From assembly GCA_947631305.1 (NCBI GenBank), contig CANRKV010000105.1, positions 1-5,760 on the forward strand: 5,760 nucleotides of DNA, in the 5' to 3' direction. Numbering within the stretch: position 1 is the stretch's first letter; each line of letters opens with the position of its first letter. Made by a program: the position numbers and the translations under genes. The notes beneath the pieces were generated by a model, which saw nothing but the letters and a program-made list of their open reading frames with translations, had not been told where the DNA came from and ran no database searches. This stretch comes from an uncultured Jeotgalicoccus sp. (GTDB lineage: Bacteria > Bacillota > Bacilli > Staphylococcales > Salinicoccaceae). This document shows, piece after piece, positions 1-5,626 of this stretch.

Positions 1-202
1 TCATGACCAGATGCTGGTGCACATCTGTCAATGCAGGCATCATCGTTTTGCCGTTTAAATCGATAAACTCATCTGCCACAGCTTTTAACTCTTCATAGCT
101 GCCTGTCTTTTCGATTGTACCGTTATGTATTAAAACAGCTTCCACCGTATCCATCGGTGCAGCCATCGTATAAATTGTTCCATTATAATATAAAGTCGAC
201 AT
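1..202 (-). CDS. Amidohydrolase, YtcJ-like (amidohydrolase family 3), N-terminal part only
   Basis: Sixty-seven codons of a minus-strand gene whose remainder lies beyond base 1. The protein begins MSTLYYNGTIYTM, the usual opening beta-strand of YtcJ-type metal-dependent amidohydrolases, in which an N-terminal beta-sandwich precedes the TIM barrel. At residues 55-64 it reads MPALTDVHQH, corresponding to the family's P-G-x-x-D-x-H-x-H motif, so H62 and H64 are the likely first metal ligands. Members hydrolyse amide or cyclic C-N bonds, but the substrate is usually unknown and cannot be predicted here. The ATG at 202 is chosen because AAAGG (213-217) lies 10 bases upstream; an in-frame ATG three codons earlier sits too close to that site. 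The gene follows proC on the same strand, with an intervening hairpin that suggests separate transcription. The family call rests on a short fragment. Confidence 0.72.
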   Translation of the reverse strand, partial: MSTLYYNGTIYTMAAPMDTVEAVLIHNGTIEKTGSYEELKAVADEFIDLNGKTMMPALTDVHQHLVM

Positions 203-212
203 TTGCCTCATA

Positions 213-217
213 CCTTT
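213..217 (-). promoter_or_regulatory. Ribosome binding site of the amidohydrolase
   Basis: AAAGG on the minus strand, 10 bases before the ATG at 202. A GAGG at 205-208 lies only 3 bases from the ATG and is too close to serve well. This spacing favours the ATG at 202 over the in-frame ATG at 211. Confidence 0.5.
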
Positions 218-224
218 CATTCAT

Positions 225-264
225 AAAAAAATACTTTCATATATTATTATATATGAAAGTATTT
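225..264 (-). terminator. AT-rich hairpin with T run after proC, probable intrinsic terminator
   Basis: Positions 229-244 and 249-264 form a perfect 16-bp inverted repeat around a 4-base loop (245-248). On the minus strand the stem is followed by an uninterrupted T run made by the seven A residues of the plus strand at 225-231, which partly overlaps the stem base. It lies 10 bases past the proC stop codon, where an intrinsic terminator is expected. The stem has only two G-C pairs, so it depends on length rather than GC content and may be leaky. A TATAAT hexamer (246-251, minus strand) sits inside the hairpin, so the same DNA might instead hold the promoter of the amidohydrolase. Confidence 0.6.
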
Positions 265-274
265 CCAGATTCAT

Positions 275-1075
275 TTATCGTTCACTTAATTTTATACTGC
301 GGTCTCTCGCACTGCCGAGAGTTTCGAAAATTATTTCCTGCAATTTGGATTCGCTCAGCGTATCGAGACCCGCTTCAGTCGTTCCTGCTTTAGATGTAAT
401 ATCCGTACGCAGCTTTTCAAAAGATTCAGGGCGTTCCGATAAAGTTTTCCCTGTACCGATCACAAGATTTCTTGTCAGCTTATCCGCATCCTCTTTTGAG
501 AAGCCAAGTTCTTCAAGACTTTTCGCATACTGTTCGTATATATAGTAGAGAAATGCCGGACCGGAACCTGTTGCTGCTGTAATGTTATCCATACCGTCTT
601 CACCAACGACAACATTTTTACCGAAACTCGCCATTAAGTCGATCAGCTCGTCCCTGTTGTCGAAGTCATCCGAAAATGCAATACCGTTAACTGAGTATTG
701 AACCATCGCATTCGTGTTCGGCATAATTCTTGCCACAGCATTCTCCATGCCTGCTTCTTCCTGGATTGTTGCAATATGAATACCCGCCATCACTGAAATC
801 AGTTTTGTTTTCTTTTCCAGATACGGACGAATACGTTTCGCAACATCGCTGAAGTTTTGCGGCTTGCTTGCGAGCACGATATAGTCGGCATCTTTACAAA
901 GCTCCGCGTCATCGTATGACACATTAACACCGAGCGCTTCTTTAAATTCCATCGCTGCAACACGATTTGATTTGCTCGTAATATAAATATCCTCTGGTTT
1001 GACGATACCTTTTTCAATCATTCCTGTAAATATTGCACTGGCCATATTGCCGGCACCAAAAAATACAATTTTCAT
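275..1075 (-). CDS. proC: Pyrroline-5-carboxylate reductase
   Basis: A 266-residue cytoplasmic enzyme that reduces 1-pyrroline-5-carboxylate to L-proline with NAD(P)H, the last step of proline synthesis. The N terminus MKIVFFGAGNM carries the Rossmann dinucleotide loop (GAGNM, 7-11). KPQ (71-73), MPNT (118-121) and TGSGPAF (169-175) are family landmarks, and the C-terminal signature TDITSKAGTTEAGL (224-237) matches the ProC pattern around the substrate site. Length is normal for the family. The ATG at 1075 is preferred over a GTG three codons upstream, because the GGGGTGG Shine-Dalgarno sequence ends 5 bases before this ATG and contains the GTG. The gene lies 69 bases after the hemolysin III-like gene on the same strand and could be read through from it or from its own weak promoter. 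Many relatives have G where A230 stands in the SK-GTT motif, a mild change. Confidence 0.95.
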   Translation of the reverse strand: MKIVFFGAGNMASAIFTGMIEKGIVKPEDIYITSKSNRVAAMEFKEALGVNVSYDDAELCKDADYIVLASKPQNFSDVAKRIRPYLEKKTKLISVMAGIHIATIQEEAGMENAVARIMPNTNAMVQYSVNGIAFSDDFDNRDELIDLMASFGKNVVVGEDGMDNITAATGSGPAFLYYIYEQYAKSLEELGFSKEDADKLTRNLVIGTGKTLSERPESFEKLRTDITSKAGTTEAGLDTLSESKLQEIIFETLGSARDRSIKLSER

Positions 1076-1096
1076 AACTACCACCCCGGTCAGTTT

Positions 1097-1102
1097 ATTA
1101 TA
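1097..1102 (-). promoter_or_regulatory. proC: Possible -10 element for proC
   Basis: A perfect TATAAT on the minus strand, 21 bases upstream of the proC ATG, would give a very short leader containing the Shine-Dalgarno sequence. No recognisable TTGACA-like hexamer lies 16-18 bases upstream and there is no extended -10 TG, so this may be chance in AT-rich DNA. Its position in the only sizeable gap of the minus-strand gene series is the main argument for it. Confidence 0.35.
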
Positions 1103-1144
1103 CGTAAGTTGTTTATGTTACCATACTCTTCTTGTATGCTGTCA

Positions 1145-1855
1145 TCAGATATAAAAAACAATCGCTGTATAGTGGCAAACCGCTGCTATAATAATAAAGA
1201 AATGCCAGATCATATGGAAATATTTACGTGTCTTCTGTGCGTAAAACCATGCTCCTCCAGTATATGCAAGCCCGCCGAGTATAATCAGCCCGATAAATAC
1301 CCACGATGTTTCACTTACTATAGAAGGAATAAATGCTACAGCAGACCATCCCATGACTAAATATATTGCCAGACTGACTTTTTCATTAACGACCGGGGCC
1401 AGTACTTTATACAGAATACCCAGTATTGTCGCAGTCCACAGCACAATCAGTATGACGATCCCGAACGTTCCGCCGACGACAGAAAGTGCAATCGGCGTAT
1501 ATGTTCCTGCGATCGCTACGTAAATAAAACTGTGATCCAGAAGGCGCATAACGTATTTATGATTCGTGTTGTGTTCCATCGAGTGATACAGCGTCGAAGT
1601 CAAAAACATTAACAGCATACTGATGACGAATATCGATCCTCCGAATGCGTGCAGTGAGCCGCCAATTTCATACATATAAACGGCGGTAAACGGCAGCAGG
1701 AAAATAAAGATTATCGCAGCAACACCGTGACTGACCGCATTGCCGACTTCTTCGCCGAATGACAGCGGCACAACATTTTTTAATGTACGTTCTATTCTCG
1801 TAGTGACTTCTTCTTTACCGTATTTGCTGTACTCTGATTTTGACTCTTCAGTCAT
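1145..1855 (-). CDS. Hemolysin III / TrhA family seven-helix membrane protein (PAQR superfamily)
   Basis: A 236-residue integral membrane protein. After a charged cytoplasmic tail (about 1-35) come roughly seven hydrophobic segments (near 44-60, 72-90, 109-127, 130-150, 160-180, 186-206 and 213-236). The CREST/PAQR metal-site residues are in place: S87-xxx-H91 in STLYH, D107 in LLDHSF, and H214-xxx-H218 in HMIWH, with a further H228. The N-terminal GEEVGNAVSHG motif and AGTYTP (116-121) are typical of bacterial hemolysin III (YplQ/YqfA/TrhA). The family name is historical. Bacterial members have been tied to membrane energetics and lipid homeostasis, and a hydrolase activity resembling PAQR ceramidases is suspected. 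Its ATG shares one base with the stop of the upstream uridylyltransferase (TAATG), implying translational coupling, and AAGGA sits 8 bases before it. From memory, hemolysin III-like and uridylyltransferase genes are also close together in Staphylococcus aureus. Confidence 0.92.
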   Translation of the reverse strand: MTEESKSEYSKYGKEEVTTRIERTLKNVVPLSFGEEVGNAVSHGVAAIIFIFLLPFTAVYMYEIGGSLHAFGGSIFVISMLLMFLTSTLYHSMEHNTNHKYVMRLLDHSFIYVAIAGTYTPIALSVVGGTFGIVILIVLWTATILGILYKVLAPVVNEKVSLAIYLVMGWSAVAFIPSIVSETSWVFIGLIILGGLAYTGGAWFYAQKTRKYFHMIWHFFIIIAAVCHYTAIVFYI

Positions 1856-3003
1856 TAGATCAGTCCTTCTTCAGTTAAATCTTTAAGTGCAGTTTCTATG
1901 CTGTCGTTCCCCGCTTTATTTTTGAGCGGTGAAAATTCACCTGTTCTGTCGACCTGAAGCGTGTTGTGTTTAACGGCATATTTAAATGCATCGAAGTAAA
2001 ACTTCTCAAATTTTAATACTTCTTCTTTAACGACGTTTAAATCATCGTCAAGATGTTCCAGTTTTTTAAGCGCCAGATGATACGGCATATCGCCGTTTGC
2101 TGCTTTATTTAAAAAATCCATGCTGTACATGTGTATGCCGATATTGGCATTCGTGAATTTATCTTCGCTGCCTGCAGGGAGTTCTGTATATTCGACGACA
2201 CCTTTGTCACCGTTCATTACTGCAAGGCGGCCTACTGATTCGCCCGGTTTTGGAGTAATTGATTTCGATGTAATATCGTTGTTTTCAGTAACGTGAAGTC
2301 CGACTAATGCCGGGTCCAGTACTTTAACAACAACATTGTCGACGTTATTCATAAATACATGCTTCACGCCTGATTTTTCCATTTCAGCAAGCATTCCGCT
2401 GTTCTTTAATGAACTGAAGATACCGCCGTTGCCGTTAGGCGTCAGCATAATATCTTTTTCAGCAGTCAGCATCAGTTTGCCGTCTTTCGTTAACGGCGGG
2501 AAGTGCTCCTGCTTAAAGAAGTGAATGTTTTCAACTGGGACTGCAAAGTAATTGTGTTCTTTAAAGAATGCGAGTGTTTCTTCATGGTTGATATCACTCG
2601 TCATAATATACCAGTGAACATTCAATTCACCCTGTGCATTTTTAAAGCTCAGAATCTGTCTTGCCTGCAGTTCAAATAATGACACGCCTTCAAAAGAAAA
2701 CGTTCCTTTCGGGCCCGGATGTTCCAGTCTTGTACCCTGACCGCCGGCCATCAGCACAACTGCAACTTCACCGCTGTGCACAGCATTGTTTGCCGCTTCA
2801 CTTACAGCATCGAGATCAAGTTCTGATTTAAGAACGTAAGGGACTTCCTCAACTGAAGATAAGTCCACTTCTGTTTTATTAATATATGTTTCATAGTAAA
2901 CACGTTCGATCGTTGTAATATCGAGTGCGTCAAATTGTTCTTGTACTTTTGTTTGATTGCTTTGTTCAAGCTGGCTGTATTGAGGAATCCATTTTTCAAT
3001 CAT
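1855..3003 (-). CDS. UDPGP-family uridylyltransferase (UDP-N-acetylglucosamine pyrophosphorylase-like)
   Basis: A 382-residue cytoplasmic nucleotidyltransferase predicted to join UTP and a sugar-1-phosphate into a UDP-sugar plus pyrophosphate. The fold resembles eukaryotic UAP1 rather than bacterial GlmU or GalU. The nucleotide-binding loop is at 84-100 (LMAGGQGTRLEHPGPKG, with R92 and K99), the uridine/sugar-binding PNGNGG at 189-194, the VDN motif with metal-binding D222 at 221-223, NANIGIH at 285-291, and the C-terminal EFSPLKN at 356-362. Length fits the roughly 395-residue uridylyltransferase of Staphylococcus. AGGAG (3011-3015) lies 7 bases before the ATG. The gene starts 15 bases after pdp and overlaps the next gene by one base, so it sits inside an operon. 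E94 stands where most relatives have glycine (GTRLG). The sugar substrate is not settled by the sequence; GlcNAc-1-P, GalNAc-1-P and glucose-1-P are all conceivable. Confidence 0.9.
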   Translation of the reverse strand: MIEKWIPQYSQLEQSNQTKVQEQFDALDITTIERVYYETYINKTEVDLSSVEEVPYVLKSELDLDAVSEAANNAVHSGEVAVVLMAGGQGTRLEHPGPKGTFSFEGVSLFELQARQILSFKNAQGELNVHWYIMTSDINHEETLAFFKEHNYFAVPVENIHFFKQEHFPPLTKDGKLMLTAEKDIMLTPNGNGGIFSSLKNSGMLAEMEKSGVKHVFMNNVDNVVVKVLDPALVGLHVTENNDITSKSITPKPGESVGRLAVMNGDKGVVEYTELPAGSEDKFTNANIGIHMYSMDFLNKAANGDMPYHLALKKLEHLDDDLNVVKEEVLKFEKFYFDAFKYAVKHNTLQVDRTGEFSPLKNKAGNDSIETALKDLTEEGLI

Positions 3004-3010
3004 ATTTTCT

Positions 3011-3015
3011 CTCCT
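3011..3015 (-). promoter_or_regulatory. Ribosome binding site of the uridylyltransferase gene
   Basis: AGGAG on the minus strand, 7 bases before the ATG at 3003 and inside the 15-base gap after the pdp stop. It supports the chosen start and efficient translation within the operon. Confidence 0.8.
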
Positions 3016-3018
3016 AAC

Positions 3019-4320
3019 TTATGCAGTAATAATACGTTTGATCAGTTTAGTCTGTTTCTGTTCATTACCTAAATGGTAGCTCGCGATAACTTTCTCAACT
3101 ACGCTGTCCACTTCTTCAGTGTTCGCAGCGATTTTAGCAAGTACATCGCCCTTGTTTACGTAATCTCCGACTTTCTTCTCAAGTACAACGCCTACAGCAA
3201 GATCGATTTCATCTTCTTTAGTCTGGCGTCCTGCACCGAGGATTGACGCTGCAACACCGATGTTTTCTGCATCGATAACTTCAACGTATCCTTCTTCTTC
3301 AGAAATAACATCGTAGTGATATTCTGCCTGCGGAAGATTTTCAGGATGATCAACAAGTGAACCGTCGCCGCCCTGATTATTAACAAACACTTTAAATTTC
3401 TCTAAAGCACTGCCGTCTTTAATAACAGCTTCAAGCATCGCACGTGCTTCTTCGAGGTCTTTAGCTTTACCGCCAACCACTGCCATCTGAGCTGCTAGCG
3501 TTAATGATAATTCAGTTAAGTCAGCCGGTCCTTCGCCTTTCAGCGTATCGATTGCTTCCTTCACTTCGTTTGCATTACCTACAGCATAGCCAAGCGGCTC
3601 TTCCATACTTGAAATAATCGCCATCGTACGGCGGCCGACATTATTACCGATGCGCACCATAGTTTCAGCTAGTGCTACTGCATCTTCTTCTGTTTTCATA
3701 AATGCACCGTCACCGACTTTAACATCCAGGACAATTGCATCTGCACCGGCAGCAATTTTTTTACTCATAATAGAACTTGCGATTAATGGAATTGAGTTTA
3801 CCGTTCCTGTAACATCGCGCAGTGCGTAAATTAATTTATCAGCAGGTGTCAGGTTGCCGGACTGCCCGATAACTGCAACCTTGTCTTTGTTAACCAGGTT
3901 CACAAAATCATCCTGTGTCAGTTCAACGTGGAAACCTTTCAATGCTTCAAGCTTATCAATCGTTCCGCCCGTGTGGCCGAGACCGCGTCCGCTCATTTTT
4001 GCAACAGGAACATCGAGTGCTGCAACTAAAGGTGCAAGTACTAATGTTGTTGTATCGCCAACACCGCCTGTAGAGTGTTTATCAACTTTAATACCGTCAA
4101 TTGCCGACAGATCGATTTGATCACCTGAATTTACCATAGCCATGGTTAGGTCAGCTGATTCTTCAGGTGTCATATCGTTGAAGAAAATTGCCATTAATAA
4201 AGCTGATGCCTGGTAGTCAGGAATCTCTCCGTTTGTATATCCATTAATGAAGAATTCAATTTCTTCTTTAGTCAGTTCTTTGTTGTCACGTTTGTTAGCG
4301 ATAATGTCTACCATTCTCAT
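3019..4320 (-). CDS. pdp: Pyrimidine-nucleoside phosphorylase
   Basis: A 433-residue enzyme that phosphorolyses uridine, deoxyuridine and thymidine to free base and (deoxy)ribose-1-phosphate in pyrimidine salvage; it works as a cytoplasmic dimer. The length equals that of the Staphylococcus and Bacillus enzymes as I remember them. It has the phosphate loop KHSTGGVGDTTTL (81-93), the thymidine/pyrimidine phosphorylase signature SGRGLGHTGGTIDKLE (110-125), and base-binding residues R168 (ALRD), S183 and K187 (SSIMSKK). The alpha/beta domain continues with DVKVGDGAFMK (199-209), and the C-terminal domain has the family's GAGRQTKEDEIDLAVG (362-377). The reading frame stays open for 33 more codons upstream, but those overlap the preceding gene. 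MRMVDII at 4320 matches the family N terminus and has AAGGAG (4331-4336) 10 bases before it. It follows the unknown gene by 16 bases and precedes the uridylyltransferase by 15, indicating co-transcription. Confidence 0.97.
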   Translation of the reverse strand: MRMVDIIANKRDNKELTKEEIEFFINGYTNGEIPDYQASALLMAIFFNDMTPEESADLTMAMVNSGDQIDLSAIDGIKVDKHSTGGVGDTTTLVLAPLVAALDVPVAKMSGRGLGHTGGTIDKLEALKGFHVELTQDDFVNLVNKDKVAVIGQSGNLTPADKLIYALRDVTGTVNSIPLIASSIMSKKIAAGADAIVLDVKVGDGAFMKTEEDAVALAETMVRIGNNVGRRTMAIISSMEEPLGYAVGNANEVKEAIDTLKGEGPADLTELSLTLAAQMAVVGGKAKDLEEARAMLEAVIKDGSALEKFKVFVNNQGGDGSLVDHPENLPQAEYHYDVISEEEGYVEVIDAENIGVAASILGAGRQTKEDEIDLAVGVVLEKKVGDYVNKGDVLAKIAANTEEVDSVVEKVIASYHLGNEQKQTKLIKRIITA

Positions 4321-4330
4321 TGTTAAAGTA

Positions 4331-4336
4331 CTCCTT
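4331..4336 (-). promoter_or_regulatory. pdp: Ribosome binding site fixing the pdp start
   Basis: AAGGAG on the minus strand directly abuts the stop codon of the upstream gene (TAA, 4337-4339) and lies 10 bases before the ATG at 4320. The second in-frame ATG (4314) would be 16 bases away, so 4320 is the better start. The arrangement suggests that ribosomes finishing the upstream gene could reinitiate here. Confidence 0.75.
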
Positions 4337-4657
4337 TTATTTAGACGTTGCCGTCCATTCCTTTTTGTTTTTGTAGCGTTTTGTATGCGCATAAATATTC
4401 TCAGCCGCATAATCTTCATTAGTATACACTGTTATGTCGAAATATGTCCCATTTTCACTGTGTTTTTCGTCAGTATAAGTATCCTTCAAATGCACAAACA
4501 AATTTTTCATTGCAGTCTGATCAAGGCTCGGATATTCACGCAAAACTCTCTTCTGCAGCTGGCCGTTATTCTCCAGCACTTCCTGCACGACAATTACAAA
4601 CGATTCATCGTCTTTAATCACATCATCAAATATATTAGTCTGTCCGCGTTCAGCCAT
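4337..4657 (-). CDS. Hypothetical protein, first gene of the pdp operon
   Basis: A 106-residue protein I do not recognise. It is soluble-looking and rich in charged residues, with no signal peptide, membrane segment, cysteine cluster or known motif. The N-terminal third (DVIKDDESFVIVVQEVLENNGQLQ) could form a strand and a helix, the middle (YPSLDQTAMKNLFVHLKDTY) a helix, and the C-terminal part is rich in Tyr, Asn and Lys, ending KNKKEWTATSK. It is probably a real gene: AGGGGG lies 7 bases before the ATG, a perfect TATAAT lies upstream, the stop codon abuts the pdp ribosome binding site, and nothing better reads on the opposite strand. Its position suggests a link with nucleoside salvage or simply co-expression; no function can be assigned from the sequence. 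Confidence 0.75.
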   Translation of the reverse strand: MAERGQTNIFDDVIKDDESFVIVVQEVLENNGQLQKRVLREYPSLDQTAMKNLFVHLKDTYTDEKHSENGTYFDITVYTNEDYAAENIYAHTKRYKNKKEWTATSK

Positions 4658-4712
4658 GGTAAATCCCCCTCTCTGTTAACAGGCATATCCATTTCATCTT
4701 TTTAATATCTTC

Positions 4713-4742
4713 ATTATACTTAAAATTAGAGATAATTCATAA
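4713..4742 (-). promoter_or_regulatory. Probable promoter of the unknown gene-pdp-uridylyltransferase-TrhA operon
   Basis: A perfect -10 hexamer TATAAT lies on the minus strand at 4713-4718. The best -35 candidate is a poor TTATGA (4737-4742) at 18-base spacing. The start of transcription would fall near 4706, leaving a leader of about 50 bases that includes the AGGGGG ribosome binding site (near 4665-4670) and a 10-bp palindrome at 4673-4682. The region is the only intergenic space upstream of the minus-strand series, so a promoter is expected here even though the -35 is weak. Confidence 0.5.
4715..4736 (+). promoter_or_regulatory. Possible -10 elements for the short-chain dehydrogenase
   Basis: Two plus-strand candidates exist: TATACT at 4715-4720, overlapping the minus-strand TATAAT, and GATAAT at 4731-4736. 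Neither has a good -35; for GATAAT the hexamer at 17-base spacing is TCTTCA, with 3 of 6 matches. A promoter must lie in this short divergent gap, but which hexamer is used is not decided by the sequence. Confidence 0.35.
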
Positions 4743-4758
4743 CATGAACTTAAAAAGT

Positions 4759-4764
4759 GGAGGG
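4759..4764 (+). promoter_or_regulatory. Ribosome binding site deciding the dehydrogenase start
   Basis: GGAGGG lies 6 bases before the ATG at 4771. An in-frame ATG at 4744 would place this site inside the coding sequence, and only AT-rich DNA lies ahead of it. The start at 4771 also matches the family N terminus. Confidence 0.8.
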
Positions 4765-4770
4765 ACTAAT

Positions 4771-5490
4771 ATGCAGGATTTACACGGAAAAACTGCTTTA
4801 ATAACCGGAGGCTCCAAAGGAATCGGTTTAAAAACAGCTCAGGCACTGGCTGACAACGGGGTAAACGTTGCAATAGTCGGGCGTAATAATGAAACTTTAA
4901 AAGATGCATTGTTAACGTTGGAGAAAAAAGATGTGAAAGCTATTGCCATCAGCGGTGATGTTTCCATTAAAGAAGATGTGCAGAATATCGTCGATGAAGT
5001 GTTAAAAGATTTCGGCAGAATCGACATTCTGATTAATAATGCCGGCGTTATGGGCGGCGGCAGCTTTTTCGAGGATAATGAAGAGATGTTCCGCCAGATG
5101 ATGGACGTCAATGTATTCGGTATGTACTATATGATGAAAGCAGTACTCCCCGGCATGCAGCAGCAGAAATCAGGAGATGTGATTAATATCGCTTCAGTTT
5201 CAGGACTCCGTTCTTCAGCAGGCAGTGCGCTTTACGCCGCTTCGAAACATGCTGTTATCGGCTTAACAGAAGGTGTAATGCAGGAAGTCAGAAAAGACAG
5301 CATACGCGTGCAGTATTTAACACCGTCTGCAGTATTGACTGATTTAATAGGCACACCTTCACTCGACCCGGAAACAATGACTCATCCTGAAGATATCGCT
5401 GATATTATCGTCAATCAGCTGAAAATTCATCCGCGCACATTCGTTAAGAACAGCGAAATGTGGGCAACTAATCCGCAAAGTGCAGAATAA
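4771..5490 (+). CDS. Short-chain dehydrogenase/reductase, YoxD-like (3-oxoacyl-ACP reductase-type)
   Basis: A 239-residue NAD(P)H-dependent oxidoreductase of the classical SDR family. The cofactor loop TGGSKGIG is at 12-19, NNAG at 89-92, and the catalytic tetrad is complete: N114 (DVNVFG), S142, Y155 and K159 (YAASK). R38 after the second strand (VGRN) suggests NADP(H) preference. The C-terminal tail, QLKIHPRTFVKNSEMWATNP, strongly resembles that of Bacillus subtilis YoxD as I recall it, rather than the FabG of the fatty-acid gene cluster. Such proteins are often labelled 3-ketoacyl-ACP reductase, but their true substrate is usually unknown and no fatty-acid genes are nearby. It is divergently transcribed from the pdp operon and closed by its own terminator, so it is probably a single-gene unit. 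Confidence 0.92.
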   Translation: MQDLHGKTALITGGSKGIGLKTAQALADNGVNVAIVGRNNETLKDALLTLEKKDVKAIAISGDVSIKEDVQNIVDEVLKDFGRIDILINNAGVMGGGSFFEDNEEMFRQMMDVNVFGMYYMMKAVLPGMQQQKSGDVINIASVSGLRSSAGSALYAASKHAVIGLTEGVMQEVRKDSIRVQYLTPSAVLTDLIGTPSLDPETMTHPEDIADIIVNQLKIHPRTFVKNSEMWATNPQSAE

Positions 5491-5510
5491 TAATTAAATA
5501 TGTTTAATAC

Positions 5511-5543
5511 CGTCAGGGAATCCTTATTCTCTGACGTTTTTTT
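5511..5543 (+). terminator. Strong intrinsic terminator after the dehydrogenase
   Basis: Arms at 5511-5521 and 5526-5536 pair over 11 bp with a single G-T wobble around the loop CCTT, and seven T residues (5537-5543) follow. It starts 20 bases after the dehydrogenase stop codon. It separates this gene from the metal-transport gene downstream. Confidence 0.93.
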
Positions 5544-5565
5544 ATGTCTGCACATAGTATTCGGT

Positions 5566-5594
5566 TTGACTAAATTAAAAGTTTAGGGTAGCCT
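5566..5594 (+). promoter_or_regulatory. Possible promoter of the metal-binding lipoprotein gene
   Basis: TTGACT (5566-5571) is a good -35 hexamer. At 17-base spacing the -10 would be the weak TAGCCT (5589-5594), which lies inside the operator-like repeat. An alternative -10, TATTAT (5597-5602), matches 5 of 6 but lacks a suitable -35. In either case the repeat at 5583-5596 would overlap polymerase contacts, as expected for a repressed promoter. Confidence 0.5.
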
Positions 5595-5596
5595 AA
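5583..5596 (+). promoter_or_regulatory. DtxR/MntR (SirR)-type metal-responsive operator
   Basis: The sequence TTAGGGTAGCCTAA is an inverted repeat with TTAGG and CCTAA arms around GTAG. It differs at one position from TTAGGTTAGCCTAA, the left part of the classical DtxR operator consensus. It sits 30 bases upstream of the start codon of a metal-binding lipoprotein gene. In staphylococci a DtxR-family regulator (MntR/SirR) represses the manganese ABC transporter when Mn(II) is plentiful. The regulator itself is not in the window, so which metal is sensed is inferred. Confidence 0.75.
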
Positions 5597-5612
5597 TATT
5601 ATTCAATTATAT

Positions 5613-5626
5613 AAAGGAGTCTCCTT
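5613..5626 (+). promoter_or_regulatory. Ribosome binding site within a small inverted repeat
   Basis: AAAGGAG (5613-5619) is a near-ideal Shine-Dalgarno sequence 7 bases before the ATG at 5627. The spacer supplies its own complement: AAGGAG, T, CTCCTT. With a realistic loop, AAGG and CCTT can pair around AGTCT. This could mask the ribosome binding site slightly, although a 4-bp stem is weak. Confidence 0.6.

Noticed and set aside
115..393. A 92-codon plus-strand open frame across the proC end and the hairpin.
   Set aside because: It crosses the coding ends of two minus-strand genes and the terminator, has no ribosome binding site, and resembles no protein family.
1076..1084. A GTG start for proC three codons upstream.
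   Set aside because: The GTG is part of the Shine-Dalgarno sequence serving the ATG at 1075, and the family N terminus begins MKI.
1103..1144. A terminator after the hemolysin III-like gene.
   Set aside because: Only a 5-bp CATAC/GTATG pairing is present with no T run, so read-through into proC remains possible.
4321..4419. A 33-codon N-terminal extension of pdp that the open frame would allow.
   Set aside because: It overlaps the coding sequence of the upstream gene. The family N terminus MRMVDII and the AAGGAG site both point to the ATG at 4320.
4673..4682. The 10-bp palindrome CTGTTAACAG in the leader of the pdp operon, considered as an operator.
   Set aside because: Perfect 10-bp palindromes are expected several times by chance in a window of this size, and it matches no operator I can name with confidence.
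4247..4705. A 152-codon plus-strand open frame opposite the unknown gene and the pdp start.
   Set aside because: Its ATG has no ribosome binding site, it runs antisense to well-supported genes, and its translation (hydrophobic, Ser/Phe/Ile-rich, no motif) looks like a complement of coding DNA.
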